Origin: Emydura subglobosa
Lineage: Eukaryota > Chordata > Testudines > Chelidae
Assembly (NCBI GenBank): GCA_007922225.1
Contig: ML679961.1
Location: 61,259,430 to 61,323,429, forward strand
Direction of reading: 5' to 3'
DNA: 64,000 nt
Positions 1 to 11,000 of this stretch are shown here, one piece after another (position 1 is the stretch's first letter; each line of letters begins with the position of its first letter). A model generated the notes under the pieces. It searched no databases, was not told where the DNA came from, and worked only from the letters and a program-made list of their open reading frames with translations. A program made the position numbers and the translations under genes.

Positions 1-1649
1 CCCCCATCCCAACTAGTTTCTCTGATCAAGAAACTACATAAGTTGTCCATGCATAGAGTTGATCAATAACTCTTCCTTCCCACATCCACTTGTTCACCCA
101 TTATTTCAATATTATAAATAATATATTTCCCAAACCTAGCCAAATATGTTGATTATGTTGACCCTTCCTTTGGGTCAGAGACCCCACTTTCCAGATGCCA
201 AACACACATTCAGTTTATCCCAATCCAATTTATGTTTACTGGCTGTAGGCCCAGAATACTTTGCTCAGCATAGCCTAGTACATTACTTAGTTACCAGAGA
301 AAAGAAAAGAGAGTTAACTTTCCTGCAGAATGTATTGAATTTCTATTTCCATTTTTGAAGTTGTGGTTTTTATAAATATATATAGTATCTGTTAGATAGA
401 TGGAGGGCAGCTATACAGAGTGCAGAGTTAAGATTGTTTCTGAAATATGCAATGCAACATTTTCCAAATTTAAAGTCAGCACTAGAACTCAAGTCCTTAG
501 CTCCAAAATCTTTGAGTTAAAGAAAAATCTCTATTATGGTGGTGAAGTATAGGTGAATCCTTATGTTCTTTCTAAGCTGCAGTCAACAATCAAACGGTAG
601 ATTGCTCTCTCTCACACACACATTATAATTAACTATTTACACCCTATTTTCTTCAAATGCATTGGTTTTCAAGGAAGGGACAGAAGGCCCAGGAATTGTC
701 ACAGAGTTCACTTTAAAGAGTTTCCTCAGTCAAGAGGAGTTTGGGAAGTCAAGAAGAGTTTGGGAAGGCAGTGAGGCCTCTAATGATATAGAGCCTAGCT
801 TATCCTGAAAGAGAAGAATGTTCCTAGCTTTGTAGATCCTGGGATCTCTACACTGATTTAACCCCGTCCCCTTTCTTCCCTGGTAGCACAGCTCCCTCAC
901 ATCCAATGGTAGTATTGTTCCTCTTTCCCTCCCCCACCATGCTTTTCTGTTCTCCATCACTAAACAGCAGATTCCAGAGGGAAATAAGTGGTAGTTAATG
1001 CACCTTAAAGCTTATCTGCAAGGCCCCAAAGGACTTTTGATGCATGAAGTGAGGCAGGGGTCTTGCGGAAAAAATAGTATTTGACTATCTAATCAAAGGG
1101 CACAGAGAACCTAAATGCTGTTATTTCCTAACTTTTGAGTGCTTGATTTTGCAAGTTAAATAATGTTAATGAATATGTAATTCAATTAAAATAAAATTAC
1201 ATGGTGAAACTTGGGAGCAATACAAGTGGAGAAGATGCATTTGTTTTCAACATAAATCACTGGCATTATTTAGGAAAACAGGATTATCTAATTAGGTATT
1301 CCTGGTCAGCTGGTTTTAAACAAAACTTTGTAGCTAAAGTCAGATAAACTCTGAGTAGGATAATTAATAAAATGTTAACTGGAGCTTATGCATATATGCA
1401 AGTAGTTCAGTGGTTAGAGATGGAGAGTGGGAATCAAGAGATAAAGGGTCTCTTCTGAGTTCTGTCATTCGCTTGCTGTATGGATTTTCAGATCCACAAA
1501 AGGACTTTGGTGTTGCAACACTTGGAGAGAGACAGACAGGGGCTCTATAGCTCTCTCTCTATTTCTCTCTGGCCCAATACATATTTAATTATTTATACAA
1601 AGTGTAATAGCATCAACAGGAGAGATTGAATGAGAACCACATCAAAATA

Positions 1650-2100
1650 TCCCATAGTCCAGGGGTTAGGGCACTCACCTATGGAGTAAGAAACCCCTGT
1701 TCAAAATCCCTCTCCTCATCAAGCAGAATGGGGAATTGAAGTGGGGTTTTCCACATTCCAGATGACCATCTTAACCACTTGGCTAAAGGTTATAAGGGAG
1801 GCCTCCTCCCAGGAATTTTGTGTGGAGTTAGGTGTGCTCAGAACACACCTTCTAGACTAGGCCCTGCAGGTGTTGCCCTGCCTTTCTTCGTTTGGTTTGA
1901 GAATTGTGCTGGGGTGTAGGCATGAGAAAGGCATCCACATGCCTGCTTGAGGAAGCAGTGAGCATGCGCAGAGGCAGAAACTTAGCTGCCTGGGGAACTT
2001 TGACAGCAAAAATTTAGGCACTGAATGAATTTAGGTGGCTATAAGGTTAGGCAGCAGTTAAGTGAGGATTTAGTGGATCATAGAAGTACAGATTAGGTGC
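1650..2100 (+). repeat. tRNA-like SINE-type interspersed repeat
   Basis: The 5' part reads like a tRNA-derived SINE. GGGGTTAGGGCACTCACCT near 1662 resembles an A box region, and GTTCAAAATCC near 1700 resembles a B box. A partly inverted copy of the head follows (AACCACTTGGCTAAAGG, about 1774-1790). The tail to about 2100 resembles the usual downstream part of this turtle repeat as I recall it. Family name and exact ends are not determined. Confidence 0.4.
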
Positions 2101-2229
2101 GTAAATCACTTAATTTAGTGCCTCCATTTCCCCATCTGTAAAATGGGTGAAATAATTCTTGTATGTTTATAATACCTTCCCCCCACGAGGATACATCACT
2201 TAATGTTCATAAGTAAACCAGAAACTTAA

Positions 2230-2395
2230 AACATTTGTTAAGTAGGGAAGTGTTATCGTCTTTTTACAAGATGAAGACATTGAAACAGAAAGAGAAATGG
2301 CTTGCTCTAGGTCACCCAGGAGATGAGTATGGAGCTGGGAATACAGCTCAGGTGTCTTGACAATGTGCTCCAGCCATTCCACACTCTCCTCGCTG
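2230..2395 (-). repeat. MIR-like SINE fragment
   Basis: The stretch has the reverse-strand MIR pattern: a 'lowest detectable amount' core (GTCTTTTTACAAGATGAAGA), then GGTCACCCAGG, GAGCTGGGAATACAGCTCAGG and a terminal CAATGTGCTCCAGCCA. A second short MIR-like piece in + orientation (CCCCATCTGTAAAATGGG) lies just upstream at about 2130-2147. Confidence 0.6.
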
Positions 2396-3905
2396 TGCAT
2401 ACTAGTGAGCCTGCCCTAATTCCTCTTTCACTACAAAGCAATGAGCACTAAAGTATTATTTAACATTGGTTAAATCTGCACTGCTTTTTATAATTATTTT
2501 CAGTCTTCTAAGATACTGTTAAAACAATTGAAATTAAAATTTAAAAGATTTTTAACTATGATATTTGACAGTGGTTTTGCATATCTACATATTCTTTTCA
2601 AGAAGTTTGGCAACTACCAAAAATCTGTGTTCTAACATAAACTAGCTAATCAGGACAGGTGGAAGGTTGATAATTCAATATGGAAGATATTGATATTTGG
2701 AGACCGTATTCATTCAAGAATATTTGGATTCTGAAAAAAAAAAAAAAAAAGGTAAAATGATGGAATTTGGCCAGAAGAATGAGGGAACAGCCACATAACA
2801 AGAGCAGGCAAATGGGGAAGTGAGTTTGTTTGTTTTTTTAAAGTTGTTCTCTGTAGGGATGCTCATACCCTTTCAGAAAATAGGCACTTAAGAAACTGGA
2901 CACAAACAGTACTGGTAAGAAGATGGATGGTATGAATAGAAAATAAGAGAACTGAAGTTTTTTCATTATAATGTCAAACAAGATGATCCAAGCATTACTG
3001 TCACCAAACATGCAGTCAGGTTCAAAAAAGGATATATTTTTCTAGGTATGAAGCTTGACAATACCAAAGACCTCTTCCAACAGCAACAAACTGTTTCCAG
3101 CCATTCCAGCCCCAGAGCACTTGAGGCATGGCTATAAAATGATTGTCATATGACAGCCTAAATCCAACCAGTTTGGTGCAGAATCCTGCACCACAGAAGT
3201 CACTGGGCATAGGACCAGGCCAATACTGAATAATGTAATAGAGGTATTTAAAATAATGATTGGTATAGAGAAGATAAATCAGGCTTCCCTATTTACCATC
3301 TTTCCTAGAATAGAAGAGCAAGAGGACACCCAATGAAATTAAAAGTCAACAATACAATTTAATCCACACAATTTACCTGTGCAGCCAGACTTATCAATTG
3401 ACCGTAAGGATTTTACATCATCCTCTGAAACATTAGGCCTTCCTGTCTGCTGTCAGAAACATGATATGGGACTAAATTGGACCATTGCTCTCATCTAGTA
3501 TAGCAATTTCTAGCTTTCCTGTGAATAGTTTTCCCTCTCAATCTTGTGTGGTGAATGCTGTGCCTAATATTCAGCTACCAAACATTTTCCATTTGCTATT
3601 TGAAGACATTTGGCTCAAGAACTGGAGTTGATATTCATAGTCTTCTGCAAATTTGATTCACCATCTCTACAGACTATCAATTACTCAAACAATTGAATGC
3701 AAACAGATTACCATATGATTCTGAAATGGAACAGGAAAGACATTTAATTATTATGCTACTCTTCTCATTGTTTATTCTCCGGCAAATCTAAGACCAAATT
3801 GTGATGAGGGGTAGGGAAGGGTGGAGAAACTACATATGCACCCCCCCCCCCTTACCAATATGTAACAGACTTAGGTCCCATCCACACTACATATAGAGCT
3901 ACATC

Positions 3906-3925
3906 GGGGCGGGGCGGGGCGGGGG
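3906..3925 (+). repeat. (GGGGC)n, G-quadruplex-capable run
   Basis: Three GGGGC units are followed by GGGGG, giving four G tracts of at least four bases with single-C loops. Such a sequence is predicted to form a parallel G-quadruplex. It lies about 1.6 kb upstream of the ZFYVE1 CpG island, so a regulatory role is not shown. Confidence 0.8.
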
Positions 3926-4459
3926 AGAGAGGGTTTATAGTTACAATACACTTGTCTGCTGACACAGTTAAAGCACACTTCCTTATTTGTAGTACAGATG
4001 GGACTTAATTTGCTTAAAAAAAATCCCTGAATTGTGTTAGAGCCTTGGACACATCCAAAGCTTTAGTATGATTCAAGAACACTGTTAAGGTCTCATATAT
4101 TGTAAGATAGGCTCCTGATACATCTCTGGTTATCATGCAGATGATCCCATATATGAATTAGACATTGAAACCAATCCATTTATATAATTCAGTATCATCT
4201 GGAAAATGTTTGTGTATAATCAAACCAGGGACGCCAAGTAGCAAAGCACTTGTTACTCGCATTTGAGACACAGCAGGCTTTTCATGGACATGGATGCTGA
4301 AAGTGTTTGCGAACACCACTTTGAAGAGGGAGGGTACATTTCATTCCAATAGTGGGTAATAATGTTTTTTCCAAGGTCAAATAGTGATTAAAGTTCACTA
4401 AAGGGAGTGCAAGGGTAAAATAATCCATCTCTCTATGCAAACCAAGGAGAAAAAATTAT

Positions 4460-4680
4460 CTGTGGTTCAGACACAGGACTGGGAGTTTGGGGATTTGGAT
4501 TCTATTTCCTAGCTCTCCTGAAGTCTTTCTGTGGGACACTGGGCAAATCACTTACCCTACCTGTACCTCATTTTTCTCCTCTGGAAAGTGGGAGAAATAA
4601 TTACCTACCTATCCCACAGTGGTGCTGAGGCTAAACTAATAGAGATTTGTAAAATCTTTTAAAAATGCTTGTGTTGAAGA
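4460..4680 (+). repeat. MIR SINE fragment
   Basis: The + strand shows MIR landmarks in order: a GACACAGGACTGGGAGT head, then GACACTGGGCAAATCACTTA, an 'xxCCTCATTTTTCTCCTC' core and a GTGGTGCTGAGGCTAAA tail. The fragment is diverged but nearly full length. Confidence 0.65.
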
Positions 4681-5706
4681 TGCTTTTTTTTTTTTAAAAG
4701 GTGAAACACATTAAGAAGGCCCAGTACCATGCAGATGGATAAGATATATCAGTTACTTTATTTACATGCATGCTAGCAGATTGTCAAAACTCAGCAACAG
4801 AGCTAGGCCCAACCACTTAGCAGGAGTTTTTCATTCCCCACAAACACTAACGAAGAGGGAAGAGTCAGTTACTGAGAACACTCAAATCACTCTTCAGCCA
4901 CCCCTCCTGACAAGCATTGGCAGGCTGAGAGAGAACTGCATCCAGTGCTTCTCAAGTGGTTATTAGGACAGAGGGCCTAATTATTTGCAAGATCTCGAGA
5001 TACTGAGATGGTGGGGGATAATGAGCCAACATTGCTTTCCCTGTGGGTACTGGAAAGGAAGAGAAGGCTGGACTAGCTTCCAGTTTTCTTCACTTCTGGA
5101 CCTACCATAAGAGATTGGCACCATTTCAGATCCTATTTTCCACTCCAGTCTTGCTGCTAGACTGGGAGAGGAGGCTTTTCTATGAGTTACTGAGTCATCA
5201 GGGAGGATCCTGAAGGTATGTGCAATGCCCAGCCTCCCATGCCAGCATGCTTGTGCCTAAGACATTATATCAGCGGAAGAGGCTGTATCCTCATGGCTCT
5301 GAGAAAGATGTAGGAGAAATCCCCAGATTTCTGGGGTTAGTGAAACGCCCAGCAGCACAGAGACTTCTGAGTATAACTCCCACGTGAAAACTGTGGTAAG
5401 GTAACGCAACCTGAGAAAATGGGGGGCCCCTTTCAGTGAGTGAGTGATTACAAGAAGGGAGGAGGGACTCACTACGAACATGAGACGAAGGTGCAGGCAC
5501 CTCAACCCCCACAGAAGGTCAGCTCAGCAGCGCGCACAAGCCCTGAAAGAAAGCAAAGCAAAGCACGCTACGGCACACGCTGCCCCCGGGCCCGACCCCA
5601 GGAAATCACCAATCTACATTCACCCGCCGCACAGCCCAAGTCCTCCGCTGCGCTCCCGGGCACGTTCTGCAGGCGCGGTGCGGCGCATGCACAGCCGGGC
5701 TGCGAA

Positions 5707-5721
5707 ACCACAACTCCCGGC
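5707..5721 (+). promoter_or_regulatory. ZNF143/THAP11-like motif (degenerate)
   Basis: ACCACAACTCCCGGC matches the ACTACANNTCCCR promoter motif with one change in the first block. It is the first of three similar motifs within 150 bp of the CpG island. Confidence 0.5.
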
Positions 5722-5773
5722 CGCCTGTGCGCGCCGGCGGCGCCCCATTCCGCGGGCGGCTCTCGCCCTGGGG

Positions 5774-5790
5774 GGCTGGGACTTGCAGTC
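5774..5790 (-). promoter_or_regulatory. ZNF143/THAP11-like motif, reverse strand
   Basis: On the - strand the sequence reads ACTGCAAGTCCCAGCC, one mismatch from ACTACANNTCCCA. It lies between two + strand copies of the same motif. Confidence 0.55.
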
Positions 5791-5833
5791 CGCCCGCTGC
5801 TCTGCAGCAGGCATGGGAGCGCGGTGCGCCAGT

Positions 5834-5853
5834 ACTACAACTCCCGACGTGCC
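5834..5853 (+). promoter_or_regulatory. ZNF143/THAP11 motif (perfect core)
   Basis: ACTACAACTCCCGACGTGCC contains a perfect ACTACANNTCCCR core and the usual trailing GTGC-like part. This is the best of the three copies. Such motifs usually lie within about 100 bp of the transcription start in CpG-island promoters. Confidence 0.7.
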
Positions 5854-7154
5854 TGGGCGCCCTCCGCTACTCCTTCCTCCGCGCTGTCTCACCTTCCTGT
5901 CTTCGCTGGGAGAAAATAAGCCCGAAGTTCCCTGCGATCAGCTGATCCCCACTGACAACAAGGGGAGAAGGAGGAGAACAGCCGGGGAGCTGGCACAGTC
6001 ACCCCGCGGGGGCAGCCAGCCTGCATGGTGGGGCTCACACAGCCATCCCGGGGGCTACACCCCGACGCAGTAGGGGAGAAGGAGCGGGGCAGGCTCCCCT
6101 CCGGCTGCTGAGAGGCGGAAGAGGCGGCTGGGACCTGAGCCTGCCTGACTCCTTAGTCACTAAGTACTGGAGAGAGGAAGAGGAGGAGGAAGGTGCCTGC
6201 TGTATTGTAAACAATAGACTGGGTTGTGGAGTCCCTTTTGGGGGCCTTCTTTGTTCCGAGGCACAGTATATCCCATCCCAGTCCGCCTGCCCGTTAGGAT
6301 TGTTATTGTTTAACGGGAGGAATTACTTCTTTTTTTGTAAATTAATGTTTAAAATGACAAAATGTTGTTGGGCCTGGTTTATGGTGGGTGAATAGTTAAA
6401 GCATAAGCAAGCAATCAGTCTATACTGTTGTTATTTAGTAAATATAGACTGGTATAAAGAAAGGTGAAGTGACTAAAGAAAATATTTGTTTTAGCTCAAG
6501 GCAAGACACAACAGTAAACAGCCTATAGATGCAGTATAACCCTCCTTGCCAGCCCCCCCTCCTCAGTGATGATATTTTTAATAAGTTACTGCTTTAAAAT
6601 AAATGTTTAAAATGACCAAGAAAAAATTGTTTGTTTTGATTTAAGGTACATGAAGAATCAGGCCACAAATGTAATCAGCCAGCTTTTTTTTTTTTGGTAA
6701 AGTTGTTTTTTTAAAGAAATGTTAAATGACAAGTTAGCTGACTTAGTCATGGTAGGCTTTGTATATGTGGTAACAACCGTAAACAAGTGTGTTCAGACAA
6801 AGACTGGTTGATCTGCAATATACTTGTACCAGTTATTTGTTTTAGAAGCCTTATTTTGGAAATACTGGGTGGGGGATGAGGGATACAAACATCTATGTGG
6901 TTATAATAATTTAGCTTTTGTATCCAGCATCATGGGGATGAGCATACAAAGAGAATTTCTTGTTTGGGAAACTAGATCAGGAAAGTCCCTGGAGTGCTGC
7001 TAACTCTGAAGGAGGAGCTTAACTGTGGGGTGAGAGTAAGGAATTTTCTAGTGGATACAATCCTCTGTACTTTACATTTCTAAGGTTATCTCATTTCTTC
7101 TTAAGATCCTATGTTACTAATTCAAATTAATCTTTTTTCTCTCCTTGGCTCTAG

Positions 7155-7602
7155 GTGTTCCAGGGAAACATGTGAACATGTCTTTTGAACTAACCAGTCT
7201 GATTTCTCTACATCACTGAAACTATAGCTTCAAGTTAAGCAGAAAACCCTGTGGGTCAGCAATCGAAACAACCACCCTTGTAAAGGTTATTTTAGAGAAA
7301 GAACACTTCATCTGTACTCTGTGTACTCTATGTGTCTTACCTTTTTTTGGAGGGTGGGGGTAGAGGGAGGGATAGATTAAATGTTCAGGCTGGTACAAAT
7401 CTTTGCAGCAGCAGTAGTTACATTTTTTTTTTTTTTTTTTTGGAAAAGTTAAGAATCCAAAGGCATTTTGCAGCTTTTTGTCCTCCTTGTGAAGACAGAT
7501 TAATTTTACAACTGAAAGCTCTTGAAAACCTGTATACATTTCCATTACCAAAAAAACCCAAAACAACTGATCAGATAAATACGACTTTAAAAAAATCTGA
7601 AA
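7155..7602 (+). other. ZFYVE1: Inferred 5' UTR part of ZFYVE1 exon 2
   Basis: A pyrimidine tract ending CTCCTTGGCTCTAG (AG at 7153-7154) is a good splice acceptor, and no other strong acceptor is needed before the ATG at 7603. The leader would then be 448 nt. It contains a start-stop ATGTGA (7170-7175), a 13-codon upstream frame (7178-7219) and a 19-T run (7423-7441). A later acceptor, for example near 7471, cannot be excluded. Confidence 0.5.
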
Positions 7603-8097
7603 ATGAGTGCTCACGCTCCAACAGCAGAGAAGGGACTGAACACAGCACTGATGTGTCAGGAAAGCTATGTTTGCAGTGGGACTGATGAAGCAATCTTTGA
7701 GTGTGATGAATGTGGGAGCCTGCAATGCCAGCGCTGCGAAGAAGAATTGCACAGGCAGGAAAAGCTGCGAAACCATGAACGGACCCGTATAAGACCTGGC
7801 CACATCCCTTACTGTGACTCCTGCAAGGGTGCCAATGGGAATATAATGCACAACAATGCCACAGGATCCAGGCAGAGGGCAACAGTGAGGTGCCAGATGT
7901 GCAAAATAAATCTATGCCTGGAGTGTCAGAAGAGGACACATGCTGGGGGAAACAAAAGGAAACACCCAATTACCGAGTACCATGTTGGCAAACCCCAAGA
8001 GGAGGAAGACGGGATGGATGAGGAGACCAAGAGGAGGAGGAGGATGACAGAGAAGGTTGCAAGTTTCCTCCTGGTGGATGAAATAGAAGAGATACAG
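7603..8097 (+). CDS. ZFYVE1: ZFYVE1 coding exon 1 (N-terminal zinc-binding region)
   Basis: It encodes residues 1-165, starting MSAHAPTAEKGL and ending VDEIEEIQ. Cysteine pairs (CDEC, CQRC, CDSC, CQMC, CLEC) with H residues form a B-box-like zinc region, followed by an acidic and basic linker. The donor is CAG|GTAAGA and the phase is 0. Compared with human, the linker after CDSCKG is a few residues longer, which explains the total of 781. Confidence 0.97.
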
Positions 8098-11000
8098 GTA
8101 AGAACTATTGTGTCTTTTGAATAGACAAGATATTTTAGTTTCTATGTTAACCACACTTGATAGTCTATTAGACTTTGCTGGAAGAAATCTTTAGTATAAG
8201 TAGTGAGACACTTGAATTGTAAGAGACAGCAGTAATAACGAAATTGTGATAATCTGCTCCTGGCACTAAATTAGCATCCTAGGCCAAAGAGATGTATATT
8301 CAGGAATTTTCTTACATGCCTAGCATATGAAATTGGCTATCATCCAACATCTGGTGAGGTTGTCAAAAGGCCACACTGACAACCCCTTTGCATAGCAGGA
8401 GTGTTATCTGGGAGAGATCATGTGATAATGAGCAGAGCTGTGGGAAGAACTGGGTATAACCCAGCTAACAAAGATAAGGTGATTTGTTTTGGACTTTTTT
8501 TCTTAGTGGGGGGAGGGGAAGAGAAGATAGATGTGGCAATATTCTATAAGAAAATTGAGACTTGTGGTTGCCATCCGGGGCTTGAGATACTGTGCTTAGG
8601 CTGTGCACAGGTATGATTTTAAAACTTTTACTGAACAAAGCTGGGGTGAATGGGTTTGCTCATTCCTTTGGGGCAAAGAATGTATGTAATGATGGTAGTA
8701 TTACTCATCAGCTCAGAATGACCACTGCAGGACAGCCTCTTTTACCATTACCCTGATTAGTGTGTAATAAATATTACTACTAAGCTCAGCCTTGAATCTC
8801 AAAAAGCACTTCTCAAAGGCAGATAAATATCATCCCTGCTGTACAGATGGGGAAAACAGAGGCACTGGGAGGTGACTTGCCCGAAGTCACAAAGCAGGGC
8901 AATGGTAAAGTTAGAAATTCAACCCAGTCTGATTCCCAGTCCAATGCCCTATCCATTATATCACACTTACTTCCTAGTAGAAGGATGTACTTGGAGACTT
9001 CATACCCAGGCCTGCTGTCTTGACATTTACAACTATATGCTCATATCAGAGCTGTGGTGCTGTTTTTAACATAGGTAGATCTGACATTACCCAAGGTACA
9101 ATCTGGACTGTTGAACAACTGTGTCCTGTCAATTCTCCAACATGAGGTACCTTTACACTGCTTCACTGTGAGAGCAACCATTCCTGGTCTACTCTCACAC
9201 AGCCTCCAGTATGTAAATCATCCCCAGCTATACTGTATGAGTGCTATAGATAGCCAGCCAGCCATGAATTCTAGAGCAATACCAGCAAATTCCCAGTCCT
9301 AGACTTGTCTCCAGAAATGTATGTCTCTTATTGGCCAGTACCCTCCTGGACAAGACAAGCTCATAAAAAGTCCGTCAGTTCATTAATGGAAAATGATATG
9401 CACAAATCTTGTTATCCCAAATGAAGTTATCAAACATGCTGGTTTAGATAAAACAAATTTATTAACCACAGATTGATTTTAAGTGATTACAAGTAATGAG
9501 GCATAAAAATCAGAATTTGGTTATAAGAAAATAAAAGGAAAAACACAACTAATATCTAACTTAACAAGCTAAGTGAACACAGCAAAATGTCTCTCTCACC
9601 ACATGATTCTGCAGACTTCTTACTGGTTGGATGCCTTTCAGTCAGGACCCCTTCCTCAGTCCAGTGCTCCTTTCCTGGTCCTTCAGGCATTGTGGACTTT
9701 GGGCAGAGAGAAAGGGAGAAGAGATGATTTGTTTGCTCTGTACTCACTTTTTATAGTTATGTTCCTTTTTGAAAATCATCTCCAGCTGAGGTACAGGCAA
9801 CAGAAAGTCTGTGGGACAGGAACTTCTTTCTAGCTGTTTTTTTGCCAACATGTAAATTTCTTGCTCACACCATTTTTCCTGCCAGAAAATGGCCACTTTA
9901 ACCAGTTGATAGTCCATTTGATTTTGTTGACACCTGGCTGAGGCATCAGTCTGCCTTTTGTCTCTGAGGAACTGGTTTGTGCCTGCTTTTCTAAACTTGG
10001 AACATGTGTCTTACAGTAAAATTTTATAACTTTATGTACAATGTTGCCACACATTTTTACAAGGCAATAATGTTCAGGAGGTTATGGGTTTTCAAATGAT
10101 ACCTCACAAGGCATACTTTGTATCATATTTATCATAGCCTTATAGAAAGGATGAACATAAAGACTGTCACAGGAGGTTGATCATTCACCTCCTGTCATAG
10201 TAATGCTGTCTGATTGCCTGGCTTAGACTGTAGAGAGGATGTGAGATAGCTGGTTGAAGTCCAACCTAGATAGAAGAGATTAGTCATGAGAAACATCTAG
10301 CAGGTCTTGCTTTTTTGGTGACAACCCTCTGTATAATTGATGCACCCCAAGCACTTTAGTAAGACTTGCAACTTTGAGGCCATCTTTGTTCACAGGCTGA
10401 AGTTTCAGGTTTCAGTGGCATTCCTAACTAAGTTGCTTCCCTCTATGATATTTGGAAGCTTTAACTCTTATAAGATGCAGATCTCATCAGCAATCTACAT
10501 CTGGCCTCTAGGTTGATCACTGAAATACATTTCACAGCTATCCTTGAAAGCTGCTCACAAATTGCGGCTTTGCCAGGTCATGGCAACATAAATGCCTTTG
10601 CGGACAAGAGTCAGTTACTTTGCTTTGTGAACTTTTGTCTGCCTGTTGCAAGCAAGTGCACTTCAGAGATTTACTATATAAAGCCTCAGATAATAGGGCC
10701 AGTCAACTTGAGGAGTTTGCCCCTTATATCACTGCAACTGGGTACAGCAGGGCTGGAAAAGTTGCCTGATAGAACATCTTAACAGGAGGCAAGGTCCTCT
10801 TCATAGACTTTCTCAGTCTGGAATGCTGTTCTCTTTCTTATGGCGGAGTACATATGTGGCATTCTTCAGAGCCAGGCTCAAACCTATTTCTATTTTAGTG
10901 ATGTTTAGGATTTTCAGTTGTTCTGTTTCCTAGCTGCAGGAACTATAAGTATAGGTTTTTGTTTTAGTTTGTGAACCTAGAGGCCTGCATTTGGAGAGGG

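Larger units (their letters stand above)
1..5500. other. Intergenic region upstream of ZFYVE1, no gene seen
   Basis: No open frame here resembles a known protein; all are under about 90 codons and have no splice context. The stretch is A+T-rich and holds a tRNA-like SINE (about 1650-2100), MIR-like fragments (about 2230-2395 and 4460-4680), a 17-A run (2734-2750), a C run (from 3841) and a short G-rich repeat (3906-3925). Confidence 0.6.
5510..6200 (+). promoter_or_regulatory. ZFYVE1: CpG island, probable ZFYVE1 promoter and noncoding exon 1
   Basis: CpG dinucleotides and GC content rise sharply here against an A+T-rich background, which marks a housekeeping promoter. There is no obvious TATA box. 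Three ZNF143/THAP11-like motifs lie in 5707-5853. The ZFYVE1 start codon is about 1.5 kb downstream behind a good splice acceptor at 7154, so a noncoding first exon probably lies inside or just after the island. I could not fix its donor site; transcripts would be needed. Overlapping open frames here (for example 5444-6073) are GC-driven artefacts. Confidence 0.7.

Noticed and set aside
1655..1730. tRNA gene
   Set aside because: A and B box-like blocks are present but no cloverleaf can be drawn; a tRNA-derived SINE explains it.
5444..6073. 209-codon and overlapping frames across the CpG island
   Set aside because: High GC lowers stop frequency on all frames; the peptides are low-complexity (Ala, Pro, Arg) and have no recognisable family.
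7222..7851. 209-codon frame on the - strand over ZFYVE1 exon 1
   Set aside because: It is the antisense shadow of a real conserved exon and of its leader.
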